DNA of 64,000 bases from NCBI RefSeq assembly GCF_001432305.1, contig NZ_KQ483358.1, positions 186,001-250,000 on the forward strand. The letters are read 5' to 3'. The notes under the pieces are model-generated. The model ran no database searches, was not told the DNA's origin, and saw only the letters and a list, made by a program, of their open reading frames with translations. The first letter of the stretch is position 1, and each line of letters begins with the position of its first letter. This DNA is from Curvibacter sp. PAE-UM (lineage in GTDB: Bacteria > Pseudomonadota > Gammaproteobacteria > Burkholderiales > Burkholderiaceae_C). A program made the translations under genes and the position numbers. This document shows, in pieces, positions 36,541 through 45,883 of the stretch.

Positions 36541-37725
36541 TCAGCCCTTGCGCATGACCACCAGGCCCTTGAGGTACTCGCCCTCCGGGAAGTTGATCGT
36601 CATGGGGTGGTCCGGTGCGCCGCCCATGCGCTCGTGGATATAGCCGTCCACGCCGGCATCCGTGCCGGCCGAGGCCACGATCTTGTGGAACAGGTCGGCG
36701 CTGATGCCGCCCGAGCAGGAGTAGGTGAACAGCACGCCACCGGGCTCCAGGATCTTGAACGCCAGGCGGTTGATGTCCTTGTAGGCACGCGCGGCGCGCT
36801 CGGCGTGCGCCACCGTGGGGGCGAACTTCGGCGGGTCCAGCACGATGGCGTCGAAGGTGCGCCCCTCCTCCACGAAACGGCGCAGGCTGGCGTTGACGTC
36901 GGCGTCGAGGAATTCGGTGCGGGCCAGGTCGAAGCCGTTGAGCGACACATTGGCGCGCGCCTGCTCGATGGCCGGCCCGGAAGAGTCGATCGAGGTGACA
37001 TGGGCCGCGCCACCGGCCAGCGCCGCCACGCTGAAACCGCCGGTGTAGCAATAGCAGTTGAGCACGCGCTGGAACTTGAGCCGGGCCGCGTAGTCGGCAA
37101 AACGCTTGCGGCTGTCGCGCTGGTCCAGATAAAAACCGGTCTTGTGGCCCTGGGCGATGTCCAGGCCCAGGCGCCAGTCGTGCTCGCGCAGCACCAGCCC
37201 GGTGGGGCCCTCGCCGCGCAGCCAGCCACTGACCTCCGGCAGGCCTTCGAGCCCGCGCGCGCTGGCGTCTGATCGCTCGTACAGCCGGCTGAGTCCGGTC
37301 TCGGCCAGCAGCGCCTCGGCCAGCACATCCTTCCAGCGCTCGGCGCCGGCACTGAGAAACTGGGCGACCAGGGTGTCGCCATAACGGTCCACGATCAGGC
37401 CGGGCAGGCCGTCGGATTCGCCGTGGATCAGGCGCAGGCCGTCGCTGCGGATGTCGAAACGTGTGCGGGCGCGGATGGCCGACATCACGCGCTGCGTGAA
37501 AAAAGCCGCGTCTATGCGCTGTTTTTCGTCAAAGCTCCAGACGCGCGCGCGAATCTTGGACTGCGGGCTGAAAGCCGCCCAGGCCTGGAATTCGCCCTGC
37601 GCAGATTCCACGCGCACCGTCTCGCCGGGGTCGCCACCGCCCTTGGAGATGGCCGATTCGAAGAGCCAGGGGTGGCGGCGCAAGAGCGAGCGTTCCTTGC
37701 CTTCCTTGATGCGTATCACTTTCAT
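36541..37725 (-). CDS. rlmI: 23S rRNA (cytosine1962-C5)-methyltransferase RlmI-type
   Basis: Class I SAM-dependent RNA methyltransferase of 394 residues. The N-terminal PUA domain ([22 protein letters not shown]) binds RNA. The methyltransferase core has [20 protein letters not shown], the catalytic motif VLDPPKFAP and the C-terminal [12 protein letters not shown] with the nucleophile-region Cys. Length and motif order match RlmI. It is transcribed toward the GTPase gene, leaving a gap of 129 bp, and is divergent from the chemotaxis receptor gene. Confidence 0.93.
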   Translation of the reverse strand: MKVIRIKEGKERSLLRRHPWLFESAISKGGGDPGETVRVESAQGEFQAWAAFSPQSKIRARVWSFDEKQRIDAAFFTQRVMSAIRARTRFDIRSDGLRLIHGESDGLPGLIVDRYGDTLVAQFLSAGAERWKDVLAEALLAETGLSRLYERSDASARGLEGLPEVSGWLRGEGPTGLVLREHDWRLGLDIAQGHKTGFYLDQRDSRKRFADYAARLKFQRVLNCYCYTGGFSVAALAGGAAHVTSIDSSGPAIEQARANVSLNGFDLARTEFLDADVNASLRRFVEEGRTFDAIVLDPPKFAPTVAHAERAARAYKDINRLAFKILEPGGVLFTYSCSGGISADLFHKIVASAGTDAGVDGYIHERMGGAPDHPMTINFPEGEYLKGLVVMRKG

Positions 37726-37814
37726 GCGCTGAATTGTCGGGCTTTTCCGGGGTTCCCTTATGCGCCAATGGGGTTAGAGTCTCAGAAAAGGGCCGTAGCC
37801 CGAGGAGATCAGGT

Positions 37815-39563
37815 ATGCGATTGAAGGATATCAAGCTGGGAACCAAGCTCATGGGGGGCTTCATCCTGGTCCTGTTTCTGGCCGCCATCCAGTCGGTGCT
37901 GGCCGTCTTCGGCACGAACGCGCTGAACGCCAACACCCAGCAGATCTCGGACCACCTCTTGCCCAGCGCCCTGCACACGGGTTTCCTGGGCACGCAGGCC
38001 AGCCGCCTGCGCGCGGCGCAGTTCCAGCACCTGCTGGTACCCGGCGAGGACGATCGCCGGGCCATCGAAAAGCAGATGGAGGGCCTGCGCGAGGCCGTCA
38101 ACACCGAATCGCAGGGCTACGCCCGCATCCTCTCGCCCGGCGAGGAGACCTCCCATTTCGACAAGTTCCAGGGCGAATGGAAGAAGTACCAGGCGCAGCA
38201 GGCCGAAATCGTCGGGCTGGCACGCCAGCGGCGTGACGAAGAGGCGATGGACATCCTCAAGGGCCCGGGGCTGCAGACCTTCGATGCCATGCTGGCCCAG
38301 CTGCGCGCGCTGTCGGAGCTCTCGCAGGACGGCTCGATCCTGGCGCGTGACACGAATGCCAGCCTGCAACGCAATGTGATGTTCGGCAACCTCGGGGCCC
38401 TGCTCGTGACCATCGTGCTGGGCCTGCTGATCGCCCGCACCCTGAGCCGTGCCATCTCGGGTGGTGTGGGTTACGCCGCCAGCCTCGCCAGCAAGGTCGC
38501 CCAGGGCGACCTGAGCTCGCCCATCAACCCCAACACGCGGGACGAGATTGGCACCCTGCTGCACTCCTTGCGCGACATGCAGGCCTCGCTGGCCCAGGTG
38601 GTCTCGCGCGTGCGCCAGGGCAGCGAGTCGGTCTCCACCGCCAGCGCCGAGATCGCCCAGGGCAACCACGACCTGTCGGCGCGCACCGAAAGCCAGGCCA
38701 GCGCGCTCGAAGAAACCGCGGCCAGCATGGAAGAACTCTCCTCCACCGTGAAGCAGAACGCCGACAACGCCCGCCAGGCCAACCAGCTGGCCCAGACCGC
38801 GTCGACGGTGGCCGTCAAGGGTGGCGAGGTGGTGGCCCAGGTGGTCGGCACCATGAAGGGCATCAACGACAGCGCGCGCAAGATCCACGACATCATCAGT
38901 GTGATCGACGGCATCGCCTTCCAGACCAACATCCTGGCGCTCAATGCGGCGGTAGAGGCCGCGCGGGCCGGCGAGCAGGGCCGCGGATTTGCCGTGGTGG
39001 CTTCTGAGGTGCGCTCGCTGGCCGGGCGCAGTGCCGAAGCCGCCAAGGAGATCAAGAACCTGATCACCGACAGCGTGCAGCGCGTCGAGCAGGGCAGCGC
39101 CCAGGTCGATCAGGCCGGTGCCACCATGAACGAGGTGGTGGCCGCCATCCGGCGCGTGACCGACATCATGGCCGAGATCAGCTCGGCCAGCACCGAGCAG
39201 AGCCAGGGCGTCAGCCAGATCGGCGAGGCCATCACCAATATGGACCAGACCACGCAGCAGAACGCGGCGCTGGTGGAGGAAATGGCTGCGGCGGCTTCCA
39301 GCCTCAAGAGCCAGGCGCAGGACCTGGTGGAGTCGGTGGCGGTGTTCAAGCTGGCCAGCGGCGCCAGCCTGGCCGGCTCGCCACCGGCGCTGGCCGCGCG
39401 GCAGCAGGTGCCGATGCGTGCCCCGGCGCCCACACCCGCTCCTGCCCCGGGCGCGCAGCGGCGCCTGGTCGCGCCAGCCAAGCCCAGGGTGGCCCCGCCT
39501 GCCGCAGCTGCGGCGCCGGCCAAGGCGTCTGCGGGCGCCGACAGCGACTGGGAAACTTTCTAG
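37815..39563 (+). CDS. Methyl-accepting chemotaxis protein
   Basis: Transmembrane chemoreceptor of 582 residues. Helix 1 (about 10-30), a periplasmic four-helix-bundle ligand domain (about 32-190), helix 2 (about 195-215), HAMP (about 216-270) and a cytoplasmic coiled-coil signalling domain follow. The hairpin tip is [20 protein letters not shown] with [15 protein letters not shown], the interaction site for CheA and CheW. After an Ala/Pro-rich linker the protein ends SDWETF, close to the NWETF pentapeptide that tethers CheR/CheB. The ribosome site GAGGAGA precedes ATG at 37815. No che genes are nearby. The ligand cannot be predicted. Confidence 0.95.
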   Translation: MRLKDIKLGTKLMGGFILVLFLAAIQSVLAVFGTNALNANTQQISDHLLPSALHTGFLGTQASRLRAAQFQHLLVPGEDDRRAIEKQMEGLREAVNTESQGYARILSPGEETSHFDKFQGEWKKYQAQQAEIVGLARQRRDEEAMDILKGPGLQTFDAMLAQLRALSELSQDGSILARDTNASLQRNVMFGNLGALLVTIVLGLLIARTLSRAISGGVGYAASLASKVAQGDLSSPINPNTRDEIGTLLHSLRDMQASLAQVVSRVRQGSESVSTASAEIAQGNHDLSARTESQASALEETAASMEELSSTVKQNADNARQANQLAQTASTVAVKGGEVVAQVVGTMKGINDSARKIHDIISVIDGIAFQTNILALNAAVEAARAGEQGRGFAVVASEVRSLAGRSAEAAKEIKNLITDSVQRVEQGSAQVDQAGATMNEVVAAIRRVTDIMAEISSASTEQSQGVSQIGEAITNMDQTTQQNAALVEEMAAAASSLKSQAQDLVESVAVFKLASGASLAGSPPALAARQQVPMRAPAPTPAPAPGAQRRLVAPAKPRVAPPAAAAAPAKASAGADSDWETF

Positions 39564-39569
39564 GAAATC

Positions 39570-40532
39570 TCAGCCCTTGCCGGGTGTCTTGCTGCGCGCG
39601 CGTGGATGCGCGGCGTCGTAGGCCCGCGCCAGGTGCTGGAAATCGAGGCGTGTGTAGACCTGTGTGGTGCTGATGTTGGCGTGGCCCAGCAGTTCCTGCA
39701 CCGCGCGCAGGTCGCTGCTGGACTGCAGCACGTGGCTGGCAAAAGAATGGCGCAGCATGTGCGGATGCACCGGCGTGGCCAGCCCGGCCTGTTGGCTGCG
39801 GCGCTTGAGGCGCTGCCAGATCGACTGCGGCGTCAGACGCGTGCCGGTGCGGCCGATGAAAAGCGCCGGCTGCCCGGGTGCAACACCTGCCGAGGCACGC
39901 ACGGCCAGCCACTGCTTGAGGGCCGACATCGCCGCCGAACCCACCGGTACGCTGCGCCGTTTGCTGCCCTTGCCCAGCACGTGCGCCTCGCCGGCCTGCA
40001 GGTCGACCCAGCCGCGTGCTGCGGCGCTGGCCGCCACATCCAGGCCCGTCAGCTCACTCACGCGCAGGCCGCTGCTGTACAGCAGCTCCACCATGGCCGC
40101 GTCGCGCGCCTCCAGCCAGGGATCGTTGTCTTGCGCATGGAAAGCGGCCAGCTGCACCGCGTCATCGACGCTCAGGGCCTTGGGCAGGGGCTTGGCTGCC
40201 TTGGGTGCACGCACATCCTGCACCGGGTTGCTGCCCACCAGGCTCTCGCGCCCGAGCCAGGCATAAAACCCGCGCCAGCCCGAGAGGATGAGCGCGATGC
40301 CGCGCCCGCTGCGTCCCCCGCCATGCATCTGCGCAATCCAGCGGCGCACATGGGCGCTGTGCACCTGCAGCAGGGGCACCTGGGCTTGCGTCGCGAATTC
40401 GCCGAGTTTCTGCAGGTCCAGCGCGTACAACTCGACGGTGCGCTGTGCCAGACGTTTTTCCACCCGCACGTGCTCAAGATAGCGTTCGACCAATGATTGG
40501 TCATGGGCCGCGAGCGCGACAGGCTGGGTCAC
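39570..40532 (-). CDS. xerC: Tyrosine recombinase XerC
   Basis: Site-specific recombinase (320 aa) that with XerD resolves chromosome dimers at dif. An N-terminal SAM-like DNA-binding domain (about 1-110) precedes the catalytic domain with Arg in SSGLRVSELTGLD, His and Arg in HPHMLRHSFASH, His in LLGHANISTTQ and the nucleophile Tyr in TQVYTRLDF. The position after dapF and DUF484 is the classic xerC context, supporting XerC over XerD. The start is GTG at 40532, three bases after DUF484, with ribosome site GAGG. Confidence 0.95.
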   Translation of the reverse strand: MTQPVALAAHDQSLVERYLEHVRVEKRLAQRTVELYALDLQKLGEFATQAQVPLLQVHSAHVRRWIAQMHGGGRSGRGIALILSGWRGFYAWLGRESLVGSNPVQDVRAPKAAKPLPKALSVDDAVQLAAFHAQDNDPWLEARDAAMVELLYSSGLRVSELTGLDVAASAAARGWVDLQAGEAHVLGKGSKRRSVPVGSAAMSALKQWLAVRASAGVAPGQPALFIGRTGTRLTPQSIWQRLKRRSQQAGLATPVHPHMLRHSFASHVLQSSSDLRAVQELLGHANISTTQVYTRLDFQHLARAYDAAHPRARSKTPGKG

Positions 40533-40535
40533 GAC

Positions 40536-41210
40536 TTACCTCAGCGGCGTCAGCGCGGCGCTGGCCACCTCGGCGATGCGCGCCAGGAACTCCGTGCCCA
40601 TGGTGCTGGTGTAGCGCTGGGCGTCGGGCGAGGCCAGTACCAGCATGCCGAAGGCGGGCCCGTGGTTGCCGGCTTCCAGCGAACGCAGCGGCAACAGGGC
40701 CAATGAGATGGCCTGCGAGGGATGGGCCAGCCAGCCGGTGGCTTCAAAACCGGAATTGACGCCGCAGAACGGTTCGCTCAGGGAGTTGGCCAGCAGGCGC
40801 GCATCCTCGCTCACGCCCTGGGCAAAGGCCGCTCCGGCGAAATCCGGGTTCACGTCCCAGACGCGGATGGCGACCTGCGGCACGGCGAACAGCAGCTGGA
40901 TCGATTCGGCAATCGCCTCGGGCAGGGCGTCCGCATCCTGTGTGAGGAACAGGTCGCGCGCCCAGCACAGCATGCGGTCGGACAGCGCCAGGTTGTCGCT
41001 GCCGTGGCGGATCATCTCGATCAGCCGGCCTTCGAGCATGCGGATCTTCTCGCGCAGCATCTCCGCCTGGCGCTCCTGCAGGCTGACCGTACGCCGGCTG
41101 TGCGGGCTGGTCAGGCGCACGGCGGCCAGCAGATCGGCCTGACGCTCGAAGAACTCGGGGTTGGTCTGCAGGTAGTTCGCGATGTCTTGTTCGGTCATGG
41201 TGTCAGTCAT
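40536..41210 (-). CDS. DUF484 family protein
   Basis: Protein of 224 residues in the family found next to xerC in many Proteobacteria. The N-terminal MTEQDIANYLQTNPEFFERQADLL motif and the coiled segment SLQERQAEMLREKIRMLEGRL are typical. The C-terminal half has a GAF-like fold (ALLPLRSLEAGNHGPAFGMLVLAS). No function is established for the family. It lies 9 bp after dapF and 3 bp before xerC. Confidence 0.9.
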   Translation of the reverse strand: MTDTMTEQDIANYLQTNPEFFERQADLLAAVRLTSPHSRRTVSLQERQAEMLREKIRMLEGRLIEMIRHGSDNLALSDRMLCWARDLFLTQDADALPEAIAESIQLLFAVPQVAIRVWDVNPDFAGAAFAQGVSEDARLLANSLSEPFCGVNSGFEATGWLAHPSQAISLALLPLRSLEAGNHGPAFGMLVLASPDAQRYTSTMGTEFLARIAEVASAALTPLR

Positions 41211-41219
41211 TCAGAGGAT

Positions 41220-42083
41220 TCATGGGAGTACGGGCACATCGACCTCGCCCTGGAACACAGTGGTCGCGGGGCCGGTCATCAGGACCGGGCTGGTCTGGCC
41301 AGCCCACTCGATGGTGAGCATGCCCCCGCGCGTCTGCACGTCCACCCGCGCATCGAGTCGCCCCAGGCGGATGCCGGCCACCACGGCCGCGCAGGCACCG
41401 GTGCCGCAGGCCAGCGTTTCACCGGCGCCGCGCTCCCACACGCGCAGCTTCACGTGCGTGCGGTCCAGCACCTGCAGGAAACCGGCGTTGACACGGCGCG
41501 GGAAGCGCGCATGGTTCTCGATCAGGGGTCCTTGCGCCTGCACGGGGGCCGTTTCCACATCGGCCACCAGCTGCACCGCATGCGGGTTGCCCATGGACAC
41601 CACGGCCACCGGCACCGTGGCGCCATCGAGCTGCAGCGGCCAGGTCACCCAGTCGCCGCTGGTCACGGGCGTGAGGCCGGCACCGTCGAAGGGGATGCGG
41701 GGCAGCTCGAAGATGGGCGCGCCCATGTCCACCGTGACACGGCCATCGGGCGTGAGGCGCGGCTCGATCACGCCGCCCAGGGTCTGCACGCGGATGACGT
41801 CCTTGGTCGTCAGCCCCTGCTCGCGCACGAAACGCGCGAAACAGCGCGCGCCGTTGCCGCACTGCTCGACCTCGGCGCCGTCGGCGTTGTGGATCACGTA
41901 TTCGAAATCGAGGCCCGCGGCTGGCGCCGGGCGCACGGTGAGGATCTGGTCGGCGCCGACGCCGAAATGGCGATCGGACAGCCAGCGGTACTGGGCAGTG
42001 GACAGGCCGAGCCGCCCCCGGGTTTCGTCGAGCACGACGAAGTCATTGCCCGCGCCCTGCATCTTGGTAAAGCGGATACGCAT
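41220..42083 (-). CDS. dapF: Diaminopimelate epimerase
   Basis: Cofactor-independent epimerase (287 aa) converting LL- to meso-diaminopimelate for lysine and peptidoglycan. The two catalytic Cys lie in [14 protein letters not shown] and [29 protein letters not shown] and [10 protein letters not shown] are also diagnostic. Its product is the substrate of MurE in the dcw cluster. First gene of the dapF-DUF484-xerC operon. Confidence 0.98.
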   Translation of the reverse strand: MRIRFTKMQGAGNDFVVLDETRGRLGLSTAQYRWLSDRHFGVGADQILTVRPAPAAGLDFEYVIHNADGAEVEQCGNGARCFARFVREQGLTTKDVIRVQTLGGVIEPRLTPDGRVTVDMGAPIFELPRIPFDGAGLTPVTSGDWVTWPLQLDGATVPVAVVSMGNPHAVQLVADVETAPVQAQGPLIENHARFPRRVNAGFLQVLDRTHVKLRVWERGAGETLACGTGACAAVVAGIRLGRLDARVDVQTRGGMLTIEWAGQTSPVLMTGPATTVFQGEVDVPVLP

Positions 42084-42153
42084 GGCGACAAATTATCCGC
42101 CCATTCAAGGTTTATCCTTGGGGCTCCCTTCCGCCACCGACGAGAAAACAACG

Positions 42154-42699
42154 ATGCGACTGCCTGAATGGACCCCCGAACGCAAGCCCCAACCGCAGGA
42201 CCTGGTGGACGCCATCCTCGCGCGTCGCGGCGGCACCCTGATCAACCTGGACAAGGCCCTGCTGTGGAGCGAGCCCCTGGCCCGCGGCTGGAACACCTAC
42301 CTCAAGGCCGTGCGCAGCGAACTGCCCACCAGCCTCAAGCTGCGTGAACTCGGCATCTGCACCGTGGCCCTGCTGACCGGCGCCAAGTACGAGTACCACC
42401 ACCACGCCCCGGATTTCCTGGGCGCCGGCGGCACGCAGGCGCAGCTGGATGCGCTCAACGCTTTCGTCAAGGCCGATCCACGCGGCATCCCGCGCGATCC
42501 TTCGCTCAGCGAGCTGGAAACGCTGGTGATCCGCTATGCAGCGCAGATGACGCTGGACGTGAAAGTGACGGACGAGGTCTTCGACGCGCTGCGCCAGCAT
42601 TTCAACGAGACCCAGATCGTCGAGCTGACCAGCGCGATTGCCACTTACAACATGGTGGCGCGGTTTCTGGTGGCCTTGCAGGTCACGCCGGAGAGCTGA
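42154..42699 (+). CDS. Carboxymuconolactone decarboxylase-family protein
   Basis: All-helical protein of 181 residues resembling the CMD/AhpD superfamily (SLKLRELGICTVALLTGAKYEYHHHAPDF). The redox CxxC of AhpD is absent and is replaced by the His-rich stretch YHHHAPDF, so peroxidase activity of the AhpD type is unlikely. The second half (LSELETLVIRYAAQMTLDVKV) repeats the family helix pattern. The ATG at 42154 is preceded by GAGAA. It is a single gene, divergent from dapF. Confidence 0.8.
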   Translation: MRLPEWTPERKPQPQDLVDAILARRGGTLINLDKALLWSEPLARGWNTYLKAVRSELPTSLKLRELGICTVALLTGAKYEYHHHAPDFLGAGGTQAQLDALNAFVKADPRGIPRDPSLSELETLVIRYAAQMTLDVKVTDEVFDALRQHFNETQIVELTSAIATYNMVARFLVALQVTPES

Positions 42700-42728
42700 T
42701 TTCTTTTTTGTTGGGTCTTTGTTCCACA

Positions 42729-43130
42729 GGGTTTCTTTCCCCCACTCACTCCCCCACCCCCTCTCCCGCCCCGCCGGGCGGAAGAGGGGAGCCTCATTTG
42801 ACCTCGTGCTCCGGCGACGAAATTACCAGGAGCCGTCGCCGCCGCAACTGCGCACGAAGCTTCCCCGGCTACGGTCGTAGTCAATGGTTATGGATGGACT
42901 CGGCACAGATGCCAAGCCTTGTCTCGCTGCCGGCACGCAGTGGCCGGCCCGTGCCACGCCCGGTCAAGGTGAGGTCTCTACGACCCTAGCCGAGAAGTCT
43001 GGGCGGGAAAAAGCGGTGGGGACGTTAGCGTCATAGAAGCCTGGCCGGAAACCAGCCACCAAATCCAGGCTCCCTCTTCCGCCCGGCGGGGCGGGAGAGG
43101 GCGGGGGGAGTGAGTGGGGGAAAGAAACCC
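42729..43130. mobile_element. Element B: ~402-bp MITE-like element with ~72-bp terminal inverted repeats
   Basis: The left arm (42729-42800) starts GGGTTTCTTTCCCCCACTC, and the reverse complement of the right arm (43060-43130) starts GGGTTTCTTTCCCCCACTC as well. They stay nearly identical for about 70 bp, through CCGCCGGGCGGAAGAGGG. Further inside, GGCTACGGTCGTAG at 42868 and its inverted partner near 42978, and CGGCGACG/CGTCGCCG, extend the symmetry. No transposase frame is present. It fills most of the 470-bp gap between two convergent genes. I do not recognise the family. Confidence 0.75.
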
Positions 43131-43169
43131 CGCGGAGCGAGGTCAGGAAGAAGATAAGGGGAACGAACG

Positions 43170-44150
43170 TCAGTCCGGCTTGATGTTGTTCTCTTTCACC
43201 ACCTTGGCCCAGATGTCCATCTGGCGTTCGATGAAGACCTGACCAGCCTGGGGCGTGCCGCCGAGCACATCGATGCCCTGGCTCTCCAGCCGCTTGGCGA
43301 CTTCGGGGTTCTTCATGACCTTGCTGATGGCGTCATTCATGCGCTGCACGATGGCCGGCGGCGTCTTGGCCGGGGCCAGCACGGCCCACCAGGCCGGTGC
43401 GTCGAAACCGGCAAAACCACTCTCGGCGATGGTCGGCACGCCAGGCAGCTGCGGCGCCCGCTTGGAAGTCGTCACCGCCAGGGCGCGCATGCGCTGGCTG
43501 TCGATGTGCGGCTTGACCACGAACACCGACCCGATGGCCAGCGGCACGTGGCCGGCGACAGCGTCGTTCATCAGCGGGCCGCCGCCCTTGTAGGGAATGT
43601 GGTTGAAGCTCATGCCACCGTTGCGCCCCAGCAGTGCCATGGCCAGGTGACCCAGGCTGCCCGAGCCGATGGAGCCGTAGCTTGCGCCCTTGGCCGCCTT
43701 ACCGGAGGCCACCACGTCGGCAAAGCTCTTGAACTCGGAGCCGGCGTGCGTGGCCAGCACCATGGGCGAGGTGCCGATCACGATGACCGTGCTCAGGTCC
43801 TTCTTCGAATCGAAAGGCAGGTTGGGAATCAGGCTGGGATTGACGCCATGGGTGTCGAAGACCACGGCGAAGGTGTAGCCGTCGGCAGGGGCCGCCGCCA
43901 CGGCGGCCGCACCGATAGAGCCGGAGGCGCCGCCCTTGTTCTCGACAATGATGTTCTGCCCCAGCTCCTGCTGCAGGTGGGGCGCCAGCAGGCGCGAGAC
44001 CTGGTCCACCGAGCCACCGGGCGGGAACACCGCCACCAGCTTGATGGCCTGACGAGCCGGCCATTCCTGGGCCAGCGCGCCCTGGGCCAGGCCCAGGCAG
44101 GCGGCGCCGGCCAGCGCCAGCAGCAGGCGCAAGGGGGTTCTCTTGTTCAT
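43170..44150 (-). CDS. Tripartite tricarboxylate transporter (Bug family) substrate-binding protein
   Basis: Periplasmic solute receptor of 326 residues. Signal peptide about 1-27 (LLLALAGAACLGLAQGALAQ). The Bug family pattern is clear: ...IKLVAVFPPGGSVDQVSRLL, IVENKGGASGSIGAAAVA, and INGIPYKGG-type segment (FNHIPYKGGGPLMNDAVAG). Bug receptors are greatly expanded in Burkholderiales and usually bind carboxylates; no TctA/TctB membrane genes are here, so the ligand and transporter are unknown. The ATG at 44150 has GGAG eight bases upstream. Confidence 0.93.
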   Translation of the reverse strand: MNKRTPLRLLLALAGAACLGLAQGALAQEWPARQAIKLVAVFPPGGSVDQVSRLLAPHLQQELGQNIIVENKGGASGSIGAAAVAAAPADGYTFAVVFDTHGVNPSLIPNLPFDSKKDLSTVIVIGTSPMVLATHAGSEFKSFADVVASGKAAKGASYGSIGSGSLGHLAMALLGRNGGMSFNHIPYKGGGPLMNDAVAGHVPLAIGSVFVVKPHIDSQRMRALAVTTSKRAPQLPGVPTIAESGFAGFDAPAWWAVLAPAKTPPAIVQRMNDAISKVMKNPEVAKRLESQGIDVLGGTPQAGQVFIERQMDIWAKVVKENNIKPD

Positions 44151-44206
44151 GTCTGTGTCTCCTATAGAGTTGGGGTTGTCGTTGCATCCTAAGTCCAAAG
44201 CCCCGC

Positions 44207-45106
44207 ATGTCCACTCCGCAACAACCCCAGTCCGGCCTGCTGGCCGCGCCCGCCTGGCAGCACGAGCAGGCCGTGGCCCTGCTGCCGCACGTGCTGCGCC
44301 TGACGGCACCCAACCCGGGGCTGATGACCGGCCCGGGCACCAACAGCTACCTCGTCGGCGACAGCGCCACGGGCTGGCTGGTCATCGACCCGGGGCCGGA
44401 TGAACCGGCGCACATCGAGCGCCTGTGGCAGGCGGCTGGCGGTGACATCCGTCTCATCGTCTGCACCCATTCGCATGCCGACCATGCGCCGGCCGCCCGC
44501 CCCCTGCAGGCCCTGTGCGCACAGCGCGGCGGTGGCACACCACCGGTGCTGGGCCTGCCTTCGGCACCCACCGCCCACCCCGCCAGCCATTTCGTGCCGG
44601 ACCATGCCCTGGCCGACGGCGAACAAGTCACGCTGCAGGGCACCGACAGCCGACCGCGCCACACCCTGCAGGTCATGCACACACCGGGCCACGCGGCCAA
44701 CCACCTCTGCCTGCTGCTGGCGCAGGACGGCCTGCTGTTCTCGGGCGACCACATCCTCAACGGCAGCACCACGGTGATCAATCCGCCCGACGGCAACATG
44801 ACGGCCTACCTCGATGCACTGGACGCTCTGGACGCGGCCTGCTCGGCGCTGGGCCTGGGCTACATCCTGCCGGCCCACGGCCATGTGATGGACGAGGCAC
44901 GTACCGTCATCGCGAAACTGAAGGCCCACCGGCTGGCCCGCGAAGCCAAGGTGCGGATCGCCATGCAGGCCCGGCCGCAGGGCAACCTGGATGACTGGGT
45001 GGCACTCGCCTATGACGACGTTCCGCCCGGCATCTGGCCGCTGGCCAAGCGCTCGCTGCTGGCCCATGTCGAGCGTCTGCAATCCCAGGCAGGCGGTGCG
45101 CCATGA
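44207..45106 (+). CDS. MBL-fold metallo-hydrolase (LACTB2-like)
   Basis: Zinc hydrolase of 299 residues. Metal motif CTHSHADHAPAARPL, then HTPGHAANHLCLLL, a metal-bridging Asp in LLFSGDHILNGS, and a late His in LPAHGHVMDEA, followed by a helical C-terminal extension (AKVRIAMQARPQGNLDDWVAL). The architecture resembles LACTB2-type nucleases and related thioesterase-like hydrolases; the substrate is uncertain. Its stop overlaps the start of the pseudouridine-synthase-like gene by ATGA. Confidence 0.9.
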   Translation: MSTPQQPQSGLLAAPAWQHEQAVALLPHVLRLTAPNPGLMTGPGTNSYLVGDSATGWLVIDPGPDEPAHIERLWQAAGGDIRLIVCTHSHADHAPAARPLQALCAQRGGGTPPVLGLPSAPTAHPASHFVPDHALADGEQVTLQGTDSRPRHTLQVMHTPGHAANHLCLLLAQDGLLFSGDHILNGSTTVINPPDGNMTAYLDALDALDAACSALGLGYILPAHGHVMDEARTVIAKLKAHRLAREAKVRIAMQARPQGNLDDWVALAYDDVPPGIWPLAKRSLLAHVERLQSQAGGAP

Positions 45107-45819
45107 GCGAACCCGTGCGCCTGTCCAAACGGCTGGCCGCCCTGCTGCCCTGCTCGCGCAGCGAGGCCGAACAGTACATCGAAGGCGGCTGGGTCCGGGT
45201 GAACGGCCAGGTGGTGGAGGAACCGCATTTCCGGGTGCAACACGAGAAGATCGAACTCGACCCGAACGCCCGGCTGATGGAGTTGCCACCGGTGACGCTG
45301 CTGCTGCACAAACCCGCCGGCCAGACCGCGCCCTTGCAGCTCCTGAGCGCGGCCACGCACTGGCAGAACGACCCTAGCGGCATCCGCGTGCTCAAGCGCC
45401 ACTTCAGCCAGCTGACTCCCGCCGTCCCGCTGGAGCCCGCGGCCAGCGGCCTGCTGGTGTACAGCCAGGACTGGCGCGTGACGCGCAAACTGACCGAAGA
45501 CGAGCGCCTGATCGAAGTGGAAGTGACGGTCGAAGTCCAGGGCGAGGTCTCGCCCGCCCAGCTGGCGCTGCTCATGCGGGACACCGACACACGCGGGCAG
45601 CCGCTACCGATGGTCAAGGCCAGCCTCAACAGCAGCGGTGACGGCCGCAGCAAATTGCGTTTTGCCATCAAGGGCGTGCACTCCGGCCTGATCGCCTACG
45701 TGTGCGAACGCGCCGGCCTGCAGATCCTGTCCATGAAACGCATCCGCATCGGCCGCGTGCCCATGACCCAATTGCCGCCCGGGCAATGGCGCTACCTGCA
45801 GGCCCACGAACGCTTTTAG
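45103..45819 (+). CDS. S4-domain pseudouridine synthase-like protein (RluF/RsuA type) with altered catalytic site
   Basis: Protein of 238 residues with an N-terminal S4 RNA-binding domain (RLSKRLAALLPCSRSEAEQYIEGGWVRVN, split here around residue 6-35) and a pseudouridine-synthase-like domain (LLLHKPAGQT; SGLLVYSQDWRVTRKL; VHSGLIAYVCERAGLQIL; MKRIRIGRV). In active members the catalytic Asp sits in a G-R-L-D-x-x-[ST]-x-G-L motif. Here the matching segment reads VPLEPAASGLL with Glu111, so catalysis is doubtful and the protein may only bind RNA. It is coupled to the upstream MBL gene by ATGA. Confidence 0.8.
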   Translation: MSEPVRLSKRLAALLPCSRSEAEQYIEGGWVRVNGQVVEEPHFRVQHEKIELDPNARLMELPPVTLLLHKPAGQTAPLQLLSAATHWQNDPSGIRVLKRHFSQLTPAVPLEPAASGLLVYSQDWRVTRKLTEDERLIEVEVTVEVQGEVSPAQLALLMRDTDTRGQPLPMVKASLNSSGDGRSKLRFAIKGVHSGLIAYVCERAGLQILSMKRIRIGRVPMTQLPPGQWRYLQAHERF

Positions 45820-45883
45820 GCCCCGGCCTGTCATGCCGGTGGCGCTGCTAAACTGCCTGCGCAACGTCACAACAGGGGGAGAG

